Source of the DNA: Bacilli bacterium
Lineage (GTDB): Bacteria; Bacillota_I; Bacilli_A; RFN20; CAG-826
Direction: 5' to 3'
NCBI GenBank assembly: GCA_024408105.1
Contig: JAKSVG010000003.1
Coordinates: 1 to 64,000 of the forward strand
Length of the DNA stretch: 64,000 nt
Shown here piece by piece: positions 10,021 to 19,307 of this stretch (positions are counted from its first letter, which is position 1; the number at the start of each line of letters is the position of its first letter). The notes beneath the pieces were generated by a model. That model did no database searches and was not told where the DNA came from. It worked only from the letters and a program-made list of their open reading frames with translations. Position numbers and translations under genes: made by a program.

Positions 10021-11130
10021 ATGGAATTAGAAATTAAATTAAAAGAGCAAGGTAAGATTTCTAGACTAACTAACGAAACTTTTAAGTTTGATTTGCGATT
10101 AAAAGACGGATTTTTTGCTGCAAATTATTTTCTTAAAAGCAGAGAAATAGTAAATCAATTTGCTCCTAATCATATTGTTACAATGCAATGGTTTCAAAGG
10201 ACTGATGATGCAATGGTTTGCGGAATTGATGAATCGATTGCTTTAATTCACACATTTGGAGTTGACCCTGCCTCTTTGAAAATTGAGGCATTAAATGATG
10301 GTGATCTAATAAATGCAAATGAACCTGTTCTAAAAGTCACTGGAAAATATGAAAATTTTGGTTTTCTTGAAAGCATGATCGATGGCATTTTAGCTCGTCG
10401 TAGTAGCGTTGCTACTAACGTTCATCGTGTAGTTAGAGAACTTAACGGAAAAGATATATTTTCAATGGCGGATAGGCAGGATGAATATAACACCCAAATT
10501 GGCGATGGCTACGCTTCATATGTTGCAGGTATTCGCAAAGTTAGCACAGATGCTCAAGGATTATGGTGGGGTGGGCACGGCGTCGGCACAATGCCTCATG
10601 CCTTGATTCAAGTTTGCGGTGGAGACATATTGAAAGCTAGTGATATCTATCACAAAACTTATCCTAACGAGCAAGTGACTGCGTTAATTGATTACAACAA
10701 CGATGTAATAACCGATTCATTAAAGTTAGCAAAACATCTAGGCAAAACATTAAGAGCAGTTAGAGTAGATACATCTAAATCATTGATTGATCATTATTTT
10801 GATGACAAAGATACTAGTGGTTTTGATCCTCATGGAGTGTGCAAAGAATTAATATTTGCTTTAAGAAAAGCGTTAGATGATAACGGATTTAACTATGTTA
10901 AAATTATAGTTTCATCATCATTTACTGCTGAAAAAATCAAAGAATGGGTGAAACTAAATGTTCCAGTAGATACTTACGGAGTCGGAACAGCTTTCGTAAA
11001 TAATATGACTGTTGGATTTACTGGCGATCTAGTTATGCTTGATGGTAGAAATGAAGCTAAGGAAGGACGCAAGAATATTAAAAGTGATCGCTTAAAGGAA
11101 GTTGAATTTCCTATATTGAAACAAAATTAA
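10021..11130 (+). CDS. pncB: Nicotinate phosphoribosyltransferase
   Basis: Makes nicotinate mononucleotide from nicotinate and PRPP in NAD salvage. The 369-residue protein shows the family landmarks FAANYFLKS, SMADRQDEYNTQIGDGYAS, WWGGHGVGTMPHALIQ, and a C-terminal DTYGVGT motif (phosphate-binding loop of the alpha/beta barrel). It belongs to the shorter subgroup found in many Bacillota and Mollicutes rather than the E. coli type. The ribosome binding site GGAGGC is 9 nt upstream. The next gene has its own promoter. Confidence 0.92.
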   Translation: MELEIKLKEQGKISRLTNETFKFDLRLKDGFFAANYFLKSREIVNQFAPNHIVTMQWFQRTDDAMVCGIDESIALIHTFGVDPASLKIEALNDGDLINANEPVLKVTGKYENFGFLESMIDGILARRSSVATNVHRVVRELNGKDIFSMADRQDEYNTQIGDGYASYVAGIRKVSTDAQGLWWGGHGVGTMPHALIQVCGGDILKASDIYHKTYPNEQVTALIDYNNDVITDSLKLAKHLGKTLRAVRVDTSKSLIDHYFDDKDTSGFDPHGVCKELIFALRKALDDNGFNYVKIIVSSSFTAEKIKEWVKLNVPVDTYGVGTAFVNNMTVGFTGDLVMLDGRNEAKEGRKNIKSDRLKEVEFPILKQN

Positions 11131-11138
11131 TCATTATT

Positions 11139-11172
11139 TTGATTATGAAAAAGTTTTCATATAAAATGAAAA
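11139..11172 (+). promoter_or_regulatory. Promoter with overlapping palindromic operator for the LacI-type gene
   Basis: TTGATT (11139-11144), a 17-nt spacer and TAAAAT (11162-11167) form a good vegetative promoter. A perfect inverted repeat, TTTTCAT-ataaa-ATGAAAA (11154-11172), overlaps the -10 element, and part of it recurs just before the start codon (TTTTCATGAA, 11191-11200). This suggests autorepression by the LacI-type protein encoded downstream; the operator assignment is inferred. Confidence 0.55.
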
Positions 11173-11194
11173 TATAGTAGGAGAAAAAATTTTC

Positions 11195-12196
11195 ATGAAT
11201 AACTTGAAAGATAGAGTCACGATTTACGAGGTTGCTAAAGCAAGTGGTGTTTCACTTGCTACAGTAAGTCGCGTTATTAATAAACAAAATAATGTAACAC
11301 CTGAAACAAGAGCAAAAGTTGAAGCAACAATTGCTCGCCTTGGATATAAACCTAGTGGTCTTGCACAGGCACTAGCAACAAATAAGTCAACTAATATTGG
11401 CATTGTTATTCCAAGTGCTAACTATGTTTATATATCTAACTTCCTTAATGGAATTACTGAAGTTGCTAAAGAAAAAGGCTTTACTCTTTCATTATTTTCT
11501 ACTTCCCATTCACGTGATGATGCGATAAATGTTCTAGAAAAAGTTATTACAAGCCATGTTGATGGCGCAATAATTTTTGATGATGAGCTTGATGAAGAAG
11601 ATGTCGCAAAACTTTCATCATATTATGTTCCAACAGTTGTTATTAATAATAAAGTAGAAGGAGAGAGAACAGGATGCGTCATTTTTGGATATGAGCACAA
11701 TTTAATTCATATCCTTGAGCAATATTTTGAAAAAGATGGCAGCAAGTGCCCAATTTTCCTTCATGTTCATAATTGTGGAAGACTTCTCGCTCGCACTGAA
11801 AAGGCATTCGTAAAAGCATGTAATAATGCTTCAAAAGAATATAAAATCATGAATGTTGATGATTCATATACTAGGTCATATCAAGACTTTAAAGCTTATT
11901 TTAAGACCCATAAAAGTGGATATTTTATTGCCTATAGAGACTCTATTGCTGCTGCAATAGTGAATGCGGCAACAGATAGCGGGTTGAATATTCCTGAAGA
12001 TGTAGAAGTTATTTCTCTTATCGGCACAAAATATGCTAATATTACTAGACCGACTTTGTCGTCGTTTAATATTAACTTACAAGAAGTTGGTAAACGTGCA
12101 ATGTATATGTTGATTGATCTTTCGAACAATGAATTGATGCAAAAAACATATAAGTTTGAATCAACATATGTTAAAAGACAGTCAACTAAGGAGTAA
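11195..12196 (+). CDS. LacI/GalR-family transcriptional regulator
   Basis: A 333-residue repressor with an N-terminal LacI helix-turn-helix (TIYEVAKASGVSLATVSRVI, residues about 8-27), a hinge helix (PSGLAQALA) and a type I periplasmic-binding-protein-like effector domain. The HTH resembles the CcpA/sugar-repressor group, but no HPr-contact residues could be judged, so CcpA itself is not claimed. A promoter-overlapping palindrome upstream suggests autoregulation. It lies between NAD salvage and tyrS; its true targets may be the glycogen or sugar genes elsewhere in the genome. RBS AGGAG is 11 nt upstream. Confidence 0.92.
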   Translation: MNNLKDRVTIYEVAKASGVSLATVSRVINKQNNVTPETRAKVEATIARLGYKPSGLAQALATNKSTNIGIVIPSANYVYISNFLNGITEVAKEKGFTLSLFSTSHSRDDAINVLEKVITSHVDGAIIFDDELDEEDVAKLSSYYVPTVVINNKVEGERTGCVIFGYEHNLIHILEQYFEKDGSKCPIFLHVHNCGRLLARTEKAFVKACNNASKEYKIMNVDDSYTRSYQDFKAYFKTHKSGYFIAYRDSIAAAIVNAATDSGLNIPEDVEVISLIGTKYANITRPTLSSFNINLQEVGKRAMYMLIDLSNNELMQKTYKFESTYVKRQSTKE

Positions 12197-12198
12197 TT

Positions 12199-13452
12199 AT
12201 GCCAAATATTATTGATGAATTAAAATATCGCGGACTAATTAAAGATTTTTCAAATGAAGAAGAAGTCCGCAAATTATTGGATAAACCTACAACCATTTAT
12301 TGTGGTTTTGATCCTTCAGCATCTTCTATGCATTTAGGTAACTTTGTTATGATTTCAATGCTTATGCGACTTCAAAGAGCAGGTCATAGGATAATAGCTG
12401 TTGTTGGTGGTGCAACTGGAATGATTGGAGATCCGAGTGGTAAATCAAAAGAAAGAAATTTGCTCGATAAAGAATCTCTCACTAAAAATACTTTATCTAT
12501 TAAAAATCAACTTGAAAGATTTATTGATTTATCAGATTCTAATAAAGGCATCATAGTTAATAACTATGATTGGATATCAAAATTGTCCGTATTAGATTAC
12601 CTTAGAGATTATGGGAAATATTTCCCTGTGAACTATATGCTTTCAAAAGATATAGTTGCCTCAAGACTTCAAAGTGGCGTTTCATATACTGAATTTTCTT
12701 ACATGATACTCCAATCAATTGACTTTTTAACTCTTTATAGAAATGAAGGATGTAAGATTCAAATTGGTGGTGGAGATCAATGGGGCAATCTTACAAGTGG
12801 CTTAGAATTAATTAGAAAAATTGAAGGTATAGATTCTTCTGCAGGCTGCTTTACAGTCCCATTATTGCTTGATAGTAATGGCAAAAAATTTGGTAAATCC
12901 GAGGGTGGAGCACTATATCTTGACTCAAAATTAGTGTCTCCTTATAAACTTTATCAATTTTTACTTAATAGTTCTGATGATGATGCTGCAAGATATCTTA
13001 AGATATTTTCGTTTAAATCAATTCCAGAAATCGAGGCTACGATTAAAGAACATTATGAGAATCTTGGACAACGTATTGCTCAAAAAGCATTGGCGTATGA
13101 AGTTGTTTCCATTATTCATGGAGAAGCCAAAGCAAAAGAAGCAGTTGAGATGTCCCAAGCATTATTCTCTGGAAATGTTAAAAATTTAAGCAAAGAAGCT
13201 ATTATTGAAATTCTTGGCGATTTACAAATCGAAGTTAAAGAAGGCTTACTTCTTGAAGATTTATTAATCTTCATCAAGTCCGCTACCAGCAAGCGTGAAG
13301 CTAGAGATTTTATTAAAGGAAATTCTGTTTCAATTAACGGAGATAAGGTTACTGATTTAACACACGTTGTTACAAAAGCTGATGCTTTACATGGCGAATA
13401 TGTTGTCGTTAAAAGAGGAAAAAAGAATTATTATTTAGTTAGACTTGTGTAA
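12199..13452 (+). CDS. tyrS: Tyrosyl-tRNA synthetase
   Basis: Charges tRNA-Tyr. The 417-residue class I enzyme has YCGFDPSASSMHLGN (HIGH-type motif HLGN), GGGDQWGN in the tyrosine pocket, KFGKSEGGALYL (KMSKS-type loop) and a C-terminal S4 RNA-binding domain (about 350-417). RBS AAGGAG lies 5 nt upstream, 3 nt after the lacI-type stop, so it is cotranscribed with the regulator. No T-box is visible in front of it, unlike many Bacillota tyrS genes. Confidence 0.97.
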   Translation: MPNIIDELKYRGLIKDFSNEEEVRKLLDKPTTIYCGFDPSASSMHLGNFVMISMLMRLQRAGHRIIAVVGGATGMIGDPSGKSKERNLLDKESLTKNTLSIKNQLERFIDLSDSNKGIIVNNYDWISKLSVLDYLRDYGKYFPVNYMLSKDIVASRLQSGVSYTEFSYMILQSIDFLTLYRNEGCKIQIGGGDQWGNLTSGLELIRKIEGIDSSAGCFTVPLLLDSNGKKFGKSEGGALYLDSKLVSPYKLYQFLLNSSDDDAARYLKIFSFKSIPEIEATIKEHYENLGQRIAQKALAYEVVSIIHGEAKAKEAVEMSQALFSGNVKNLSKEAIIEILGDLQIEVKEGLLLEDLLIFIKSATSKREARDFIKGNSVSINGDKVTDLTHVVTKADALHGEYVVVKRGKKNYYLVRLV

Positions 13453-13453
13453 T

Positions 13454-14134
13454 ATGAAAAAAATATCGTATTTTATTCCAATATTATTAGTTGCTCCAAT
13501 TTTGTCATCGTGCAAGGGCATGCTTATTTCGACTAATCAAGCACAAGTCATTATTGAAAATATTAAACAAAAGTTTAATGAAAATAATTATGAAAAATTT
13601 ACTGTTTCGTTGAACGAAAAAGATGGTGAAAATAGTTCTCTCATAACAAAGATTATCTATGATAAAAACGCTAAATATTATCATAGTTATGAGATAACTA
13701 ATACTCAAATTGCAGAATATTGGTCCTATGCAAAGAATAGTGCTAATGGTGAATACCATTTTTATGATTGTGTTAGATATAACGGCGCAGTCGATGAACA
13801 CGGCTACCCAGCTGTTAACGTTAAAGAAACTGTCTTTAGCGACGATCAGTGGTTGGCAGTGGAGACAAAGGTTAATAAAAAAATAAATTCATTTTTAACC
13901 TATTCATTAGAAACTATAGAAACATTGTTCAAAAAAGAAAATGAAGTATCACTAACTCTATCTTCAATGAATGATTATAGTCTTTGCGTCGAAGCTAAAC
14001 ATAATGATAATAGTATGAATTTTGTAATTGATAATAGTATGATTACTTCTTATTCAACTTCTACTGGTAAAGACTGCTATGCCAACTTTAATTGTGATTA
14101 TGGCAAGGCGTCGATTATATATTTGAATATATAA
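13454..14134 (+). CDS. Predicted lipoprotein of unknown function
   Basis: A 226-residue secreted protein with a lipoprotein signal peptide (MKKISYFIPILLVAPILSSC; lipobox LSSC, Cys20). It is not recognised. The mature part is polar and looks beta-rich, with no obvious catalytic motif. The ATG at 13454 places the signal correctly and follows the tyrS stop by 1 nt, so the gene is the last of the tyrS transcription unit; a strong terminator follows. Confidence 0.75.
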   Translation: MKKISYFIPILLVAPILSSCKGMLISTNQAQVIIENIKQKFNENNYEKFTVSLNEKDGENSSLITKIIYDKNAKYYHSYEITNTQIAEYWSYAKNSANGEYHFYDCVRYNGAVDEHGYPAVNVKETVFSDDQWLAVETKVNKKINSFLTYSLETIETLFKKENEVSLTLSSMNDYSLCVEAKHNDNSMNFVIDNSMITSYSTSTGKDCYANFNCDYGKASIIYLNI

Positions 14135-14145
14135 ATTAAAACAAT

Positions 14146-14175
14146 AAAAGGATGTCTGACAACATCCTTTTTTTC
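14146..14175 (+). terminator. Rho-independent terminator after the lipoprotein gene
   Basis: Perfect 10-bp stem AAAAGGATGT / ACATCCTTTT with a 6-nt loop (ctgaca), followed by a T tract. It ends the lacI-type/tyrS/lipoprotein unit. Confidence 0.88.
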
Positions 14176-14176
14176 A

Positions 14177-14201
14177 TAAAAAAGAGGGATAAATCCCTCT
14201 T
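14177..14201 (-). terminator. Rho-independent terminator of rpsD
   Basis: On the minus strand AAGAGGGAT-tt-ATCCCTCTT (14201-14182) is followed by a T run. It is back to back with the plus-strand terminator. Confidence 0.88.
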
Positions 14202-14214
14202 AATTTGCTCATTA

Positions 14215-14817
14215 TTACAGTAATCTGTTGTAGTATTCAATAACTTGAGCTTCGTTAATATCTGCTGGAAGTTCTTTACGTTCAGGTTGACGGAGGAAGA
14301 CGCCTTCCTTTTTGTCTGCATCAACTTTGACATATCCAACTGAAGCTGGCTTACTTTCGAGTGCTTCTTTGATAACCTTTAGTTCATGTCCTTCCTTAAT
14401 AGCGATTTTGTCGCCAACTTTGCAAAGATATGAAGGGATATCAACTTTTGAACCATTAACTGTAATGTGTCCGTGATTAACTAATTGACGGGCAGCTCTT
14501 CTGCTTCTTGCAAATCCCATTCTATAAACCAAGTTATCTAAACGGGATTCAAGAATTCTGAAGAAGGCGATACCTGTAACTTCATCTGAAGCTCTTGCAA
14601 TCATGAATAAACGACGGAATTGACGTTCATTGACGCCATACATTTGTTCAAGCTTTTGTTTTTCAACTAATTGTTTGCCGTATTCTGATGGTTTTTTCTT
14701 ACGACCATTGCCGTGTTGACCTGGACCATAAGGTCTTTTTGCAAGTTCCTTACCTGTTTCAAGTGTAGAAAAACCTAAACGACGTGAACGTTTGTAGTCT
14801 GAACCAGTATATCTCAT
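14215..14817 (-). CDS. rpsD: 30S ribosomal protein S4
   Basis: Primary 16S rRNA-binding protein of the small subunit. The 200-residue sequence starts MRYTGSDYKRSRRLGFSTLE and has the S4 RNA-binding domain RLDNLVYRMGFA-RSRRAARQLVNHGHI (about 90-120). It lacks the four-Cys zinc motif, so it is the zinc-free form. RBS AAGGAG lies upstream. A 150-nt leader with a strong hairpin precedes it, consistent with S4 autoregulation, and it stands alone between convergent and divergent neighbours as in Bacillus. Confidence 0.98.
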   Translation of the reverse strand: MRYTGSDYKRSRRLGFSTLETGKELAKRPYGPGQHGNGRKKKPSEYGKQLVEKQKLEQMYGVNERQFRRLFMIARASDEVTGIAFFRILESRLDNLVYRMGFARSRRAARQLVNHGHITVNGSKVDIPSYLCKVGDKIAIKEGHELKVIKEALESKPASVGYVKVDADKKEGVFLRQPERKELPADINEAQVIEYYNRLL

Positions 14818-14973
14818 GATATATGTCTCCTTTCACTTAACGCATTAAGCAAGAGGTGTAAATTCCTAGTTCCGGATGTGCTGGAGATGAATTTCGCCTT
14901 ATGAGCAAGAGGTTACTCTTCTACGATAGTTCCGACATCGGACGAACTAATATTTACATGCTGCAACAATGCA
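14818..14973 (-). promoter_or_regulatory. Structured rpsD leader (probable S4 autoregulatory RNA)
   Basis: Between the predicted start of transcription (about 14973) and the rpsD start lies about 155 nt. Read on the minus strand it contains a hairpin GTTCGTCCGATGTCGGAAC (inner stem TCCGA-tg-TCGGA) and further paired segments. Bacillota rpsD genes commonly carry S4-binding leaders; assignment is by position and structure only. Confidence 0.5.
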
Positions 14974-14979
14974 AGAAAT

Positions 14980-15008
14980 ATCTTATAGATACATTCTCGA
15001 TATGTCAA
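14980..15008 (-). promoter_or_regulatory. rpsD promoter
   Basis: On the minus strand, consensus -35 TTGACA (15008-15003), a 17-nt spacer and -10 TAAGAT (14985-14980). Confidence 0.8.
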
Positions 15009-15212
15009 TAGAAATTATCCTTGGCAAGGATTATCAAGAACAGTTCCTGTTGCTCCCATTTCATTTTTTTGCAAAAAAACAAAGATTATTTACATAAAAA
15101 TGAATTCAATAAAAACATTAATATATTTATATATTAGTAAATTAAAAGTATTAAAATAATGTGTCGTATTCATAAAGTTTTTTGTTTTTTAATATAAAAC
15201 AAGTCTAGTATA

Positions 15213-15221
15213 TGCTAAAAT
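15213..15221 (+). promoter_or_regulatory. Extended -10 promoter for ezrA
   Basis: TGC-TAAAAT (15213-15221), an extended -10 element, lies 16 nt before the ezrA start. A weak RBS (GGAAG, 15231-15235) follows. Between the rpsD promoter and this site (about 15009-15212) the sequence is very AT-rich and I see no gene. Confidence 0.6.
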
Positions 15222-15237
15222 CTATGCTTAGGAAGTT

Positions 15238-16974
15238 ATGAAAATTTTAGAAGGATTAAGCTCATTACACATTATATTAGTCATTGTTGGCGTAGTTGCC
15301 GGCATTGCATTAATTTGCTTTTTGCTTTTTAAATTTGTTTTTGAAAAAAATCAATTACGTCGTCAAATAAGAGACTTAGATTCTCGTTTTCAATATCTTC
15401 ACGCTCTTCTTATTGGCCAAGATGCTCAATATGTTAAAAGACTTGAAATTATTTCTAGAACAAATCTCCTTTACGTTGAAATTCATACGAAATTTTTGAA
15501 AAAATTTAAAGAAGTTAGAGATAAGCATGATAGTAATGCTCAATCAACAATCAATCATTTAAAAGATCTTTCAGATGATAGAAAGTTCAAAATTCTTAAA
15601 GAAGCATTGGTTGATGCAAAAGATTTAATATCTTCATATGAAAAAGAAGTTAACTCATTAAACAGTGAGCTACTTAAAGTTGTTAAACCTGAAGAAGAAT
15701 GTAGACAGTCATCGCTTTCTCTAAAAGAGAAACTTAGACTTATTAAACAAGATTATTATTCAAAACAAAGCGATCTTCAATTGCTTGCTGAATCATTTAA
15801 TGAAATATTCTCATACATCGATAGTTTGTTTGAACAATTTGAAAATTTTGTTGAAAGCGCTCAATATGATGACGCTAATGCTATTTTGCCAAAAATTAGC
15901 AAAATTCTATTAGAAATGTCAAACGCAATGGGTGAATTACCTAATTTGTGTGCAATGGTGATTTCATATATTCCTGATAAAATCTCATCTTTAGAAAATG
16001 CATATGAAATTATGTTGCAGGATAACTATCCTTTGAATCATTTATGCGTTGGAACCTCCATTAAAGAAATTAAAAATCGTCTTTCTCAACTTACTGTAAA
16101 AATCAAGCAATTTAATCTTCGTGGTGTTGCTGACGAACTAAACAATATAGTATCCCGCATTGAGGAATTCTTTGTTCTATTTGATGAAGAAAAGAAAGCT
16201 AGAGACATTTTTGAAAGTGATAATAATATTACATACCAAACAGTTAATACGATTGAGAGAAGATTTATTAAACTTTGCAATACTATACCGGAAGTTAGCA
16301 AAATTTATGTAATAAATGAAGAACATCAAAGTAAAATCAACATTATCCAAAATAATATAAATAAATTAGGAGCTTTGAAAAGGTCCCTTGACACATTTAT
16401 TCATAGTGCAACAAAACAGCCATACTCATTGCTTGTGTCGAAAATGGAAGAACTAAAGGAAGCCAGTCAAACAGTTATTGCATCAATGGATGAATTTTCA
16501 ATTTATTTATCATCCCTTAGAAATGACTCGGAAAATGCATATAAAATTATTTTTGAATATTTTTACAAAGTAAAAGAAGCTGAAAAAACTGTAAGAAATA
16601 TGAAAGTTGATAAAATTTGTGAAAAATATTCAGAACAATTCGAACATTTTTATGATTTGCTAAATAATGTTAACGATTTGCTTCTTGCTCAGCCAATTGA
16701 CATTGATAAAGTCAACTCCTACATTAATGAACTTTCTGAAATAAACAATTCTATTCTAGACAATGGTTTGATTGCTCAAGATTACAATATGATGATCTTA
16801 GCAAAAAATGCAATACTATACGCTAATAGAGATAGATATCGTTTAAGTGATATTAATTCAATTGTTAAGCAAGCAGAAGGCTTATATAACAACGGAGAAT
16901 TTGAACAAAGCTATATTATCGTTGGTAACGCTTTGAAAGCATTAAAATCTGTAGGAAATGAACAACATAAATAA
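15238..16974 (+). CDS. ezrA: Septation ring formation regulator EzrA
   Basis: A membrane-anchored coiled-coil protein that limits and organises FtsZ rings in Bacilli. The 578-residue protein has one N-terminal transmembrane helix (about residues 11-35) and then almost entirely heptad-rich, charged helix, matching EzrA in architecture and length (about 560). Context is decisive: ezrA next to rpsD and followed by cysteine desulfurase and thiI is the Bacillus order. Its presence alongside FtsZ and an FtsA-like protein implies conventional FtsZ-based division despite the reduced division cluster at 51-55 kb. Confidence 0.88.
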   Translation: MKILEGLSSLHIILVIVGVVAGIALICFLLFKFVFEKNQLRRQIRDLDSRFQYLHALLIGQDAQYVKRLEIISRTNLLYVEIHTKFLKKFKEVRDKHDSNAQSTINHLKDLSDDRKFKILKEALVDAKDLISSYEKEVNSLNSELLKVVKPEEECRQSSLSLKEKLRLIKQDYYSKQSDLQLLAESFNEIFSYIDSLFEQFENFVESAQYDDANAILPKISKILLEMSNAMGELPNLCAMVISYIPDKISSLENAYEIMLQDNYPLNHLCVGTSIKEIKNRLSQLTVKIKQFNLRGVADELNNIVSRIEEFFVLFDEEKKARDIFESDNNITYQTVNTIERRFIKLCNTIPEVSKIYVINEEHQSKINIIQNNINKLGALKRSLDTFIHSATKQPYSLLVSKMEELKEASQTVIASMDEFSIYLSSLRNDSENAYKIIFEYFYKVKEAEKTVRNMKVDKICEKYSEQFEHFYDLLNNVNDLLLAQPIDIDKVNSYINELSEINNSILDNGLIAQDYNMMILAKNAILYANRDRYRLSDINSIVKQAEGLYNNGEFEQSYIIVGNALKALKSVGNEQHK

Positions 16975-18097
16975 CATTTATTTCGATAATGCTGCGACGA
17001 CTTTACCAGACAGTAATGTCGTCGCTTTATATAATAAGGTTGAAACTGAATTTTTTGGCAATCCAAATAGTATTCATCATTTAGGGATTACAGCAAATAA
17101 ATATTTGGATAAAGCTCGTGAATCTATTATTAAATCTTTTAAGTTAAAAAATCATCGCGTAATTTTTACATCATCTTCTACCGAGGCAAACAATATTGCT
17201 ATTAAAGGTTATTGCTTAGCATATAAGAATCGTGGAAAGCACATTATTACTACTAATATTGAACACCCCTCTGTCCTAGAATGTTTTAAACAATTGAGAG
17301 ATGAATTTGGTTTTGATGTAACAATATTAAATGTTAATAAACATGGCGTAATTAGACTTGATGATTTAAAGTTCGCTATGCGAAATTCGACGATTTTAGT
17401 GTCAATAATGGCGGTAAATAATGAAATTGGAAGTATTAATCCTATAAAGGAAATAGCTGAAATTGTACATAATTATCCGAAGGCAATCCTCCATGTTGAT
17501 ACAACACAATCCATTGGAAAAGTAGATTTAGATTACGACACAATTGATAGTTTTGTTGTATCTTCTCATAAAATTCATGGGTTAAAAGGCAGTGGCTGTT
17601 TAATAGCAAAGAAAAATATTAAATGCCTCCCTCTTATTTCTGGTGGTGGTCAAGAAGAAGGCTTTAGAAGTGGGACGCAAAGTGTCGCCCTTGCTGTAAG
17701 TCTTGCCAAAGCTATACAAATCGCTCAGAAAGATATACTTAAGAAATGTCTTGCTATGAGCTCTTTAAATACATTATTGCGAAGTGAGTTAACAAAAAAT
17801 AAAGAAATTGTTTTGAATTCTGATTCATTTTGCAGTCCATACATTATTAATTTTTCTTTAAAAAACAAAAAAGCTAGTGTTGTTGTAGAAGCTTTATCAA
17901 GAATAGGAATATACGTTAGCAGTGTATCTGCTTGTCATAGTAAATACGAAGCATCCAGCTATGTTGTTAAAGCGATTGGAAAAGATAATTTTTTAGCAAG
18001 CAACACAATTCGTGTGTCTTTCGATTCATCAAATAACGAAAATGATGTAATAGTTTTTGCTAAAACACTTAACGAAATATTAAGGAGTCTTAGATGA
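16958..18097 (+). CDS. Cysteine desulfurase (IscS/NifS family, NifZ-type partner of ThiI)
   Basis: PLP enzyme that takes sulfur from cysteine. The 379-residue protein has IYFDNAATT at the N-terminus, the PLP lysine in SSHKIHGLKGSG, SGGGQEEGFRSGT, and the persulfide cysteine in VSACHSK. It overlaps ezrA by 17 nt and thiI by 4 nt (ATGA), so it is most likely the dedicated sulfur donor to ThiI for 4-thiouridine in tRNA, as for Bacillus NifZ. No Fe-S scaffold genes are adjacent. Confidence 0.93.
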   Translation: MNNINNIYFDNAATTLPDSNVVALYNKVETEFFGNPNSIHHLGITANKYLDKARESIIKSFKLKNHRVIFTSSSTEANNIAIKGYCLAYKNRGKHIITTNIEHPSVLECFKQLRDEFGFDVTILNVNKHGVIRLDDLKFAMRNSTILVSIMAVNNEIGSINPIKEIAEIVHNYPKAILHVDTTQSIGKVDLDYDTIDSFVVSSHKIHGLKGSGCLIAKKNIKCLPLISGGGQEEGFRSGTQSVALAVSLAKAIQIAQKDILKKCLAMSSLNTLLRSELTKNKEIVLNSDSFCSPYIINFSLKNKKASVVVEALSRIGIYVSSVSACHSKYEASSYVVKAIGKDNFLASNTIRVSFDSSNNENDVIVFAKTLNEILRSLR

Positions 18098-19269
18098 AAT
18101 ATGATCATATAATGGTTCGTTTTGGCGAGCTATCTACAAAAGGTAAAAATAAAAGTGAGTTTATTCGTGTTTTAGCTAAAAACATCAAATCCGCTTTAAG
18201 TGATTTTTCGTCTCTTGAATATATTGTTAAGCATGATCACATTTATGTAAAACTTAATGAAGAAAATCCTGACAATGTGATTTTAATTCTTCAAGATGTT
18301 TCTGGAATTCACTCTCTTTCACTTGTTTATAAAACAAGTGATGATATAGAAAACTTAAAGAAAGTCGCTCTTGAATTGATTAAAAGCGAAAGCGGAAAAA
18401 CATTTAAGGTTAAGGCAAAAAGATCTAACAAAGCATATCCAATTATTTCTGATCAAATTAACAGAATTATTGCTACTGAAATTTTAAAGAATACATCATT
18501 AAAAGTTGATGTTCATAATCCTGATATTCTTTTATCGATCGAAATTAGAGATGAAGGAGCATATCTCTTTACAAAAACATATAAAGCATGTGGTGGTTAT
18601 CCTTTAGGAATAGGTGGGAAAGTTATGCATATGCTGTCTGGAGGTATTGATTCCCCTGTTGCAGCTTATTTACTTATGAGAAGAGGTATCACAATTGAAT
18701 GTATTCATTTTGCATCACCTCCATACACAAATATAGGAGTTATTGAGAAACTTAAAGATTTATTGGCTAAGTTGAATCATTATCAAATTAAAATAAGACT
18801 AAATATTGTGCCGTTTACTAAAATTCAAGAAGAAATTTATCGCGTTAGTAACGAAAGTTATGCAATTACTATTATGAGAAGAATGATGTATCGCCTAGCT
18901 AGTAGACTTGCAGAGCAAAGACATTGCTTAGCAATATCTAGTGGTGAGTCTGTTGGGCAAGTTGCCTCCCAAACGCTTGACTCCATCAAAGTAATTAATG
19001 ATGTAACAAACATTCCTGTATTAAGGCCTCTTGTTACAGAAGACAAAGAAAACATCATCAAATTATCTCGCCATATTGATACATATGACATTTCTATTAG
19101 GCCATATGAAGATTGCTGTACAATATTCGCACCTAAAAACCCAAAAACTAAACCTAATCTAGAGAAATGCCTAGAATTTGAATCAAAGTTTGACTATGAA
19201 TCAATGATTGAAGAGGCGTTAAAAAATATTGAAGTTCTCTATATAGAGAAAAGTGATGAATTATTCTAA
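18094..19269 (+). CDS. thiI: tRNA 4-thiouridylase ThiI
   Basis: Adenylates U8 of tRNA and inserts sulfur. The 391-residue protein has an N-terminal ferredoxin-like/THUMP region (to about 165) and a PP-loop pyrophosphatase motif (MLSGGIDSPVAAYLL), followed by ISSGESVGQVASQTL. It ends near CCTIFAPKNP and has no rhodanese domain, as is usual in Bacillota, where the sulfur comes directly from the neighbouring desulfurase. Confidence 0.95.
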   Translation: MKYDHIMVRFGELSTKGKNKSEFIRVLAKNIKSALSDFSSLEYIVKHDHIYVKLNEENPDNVILILQDVSGIHSLSLVYKTSDDIENLKKVALELIKSESGKTFKVKAKRSNKAYPIISDQINRIIATEILKNTSLKVDVHNPDILLSIEIRDEGAYLFTKTYKACGGYPLGIGGKVMHMLSGGIDSPVAAYLLMRRGITIECIHFASPPYTNIGVIEKLKDLLAKLNHYQIKIRLNIVPFTKIQEEIYRVSNESYAITIMRRMMYRLASRLAEQRHCLAISSGESVGQVASQTLDSIKVINDVTNIPVLRPLVTEDKENIIKLSRHIDTYDISIRPYEDCCTIFAPKNPKTKPNLEKCLEFESKFDYESMIEEALKNIEVLYIEKSDELF

Positions 19270-19270
19270 C

Positions 19271-19300
19271 AAAAAACTCAGGTTGATTCCTGAGTTTTTT
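19271..19300. terminator. Bidirectional terminator between thiI and rplT
   Basis: AAAAAACTCAGG-ttgatt-CCTGAGTTTTTT is a perfect 12-bp inverted repeat with T runs on both strands, serving the convergent thiI (+) and rplT (-) units. Confidence 0.9.
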
Positions 19301-19307
19301 AATGAAT

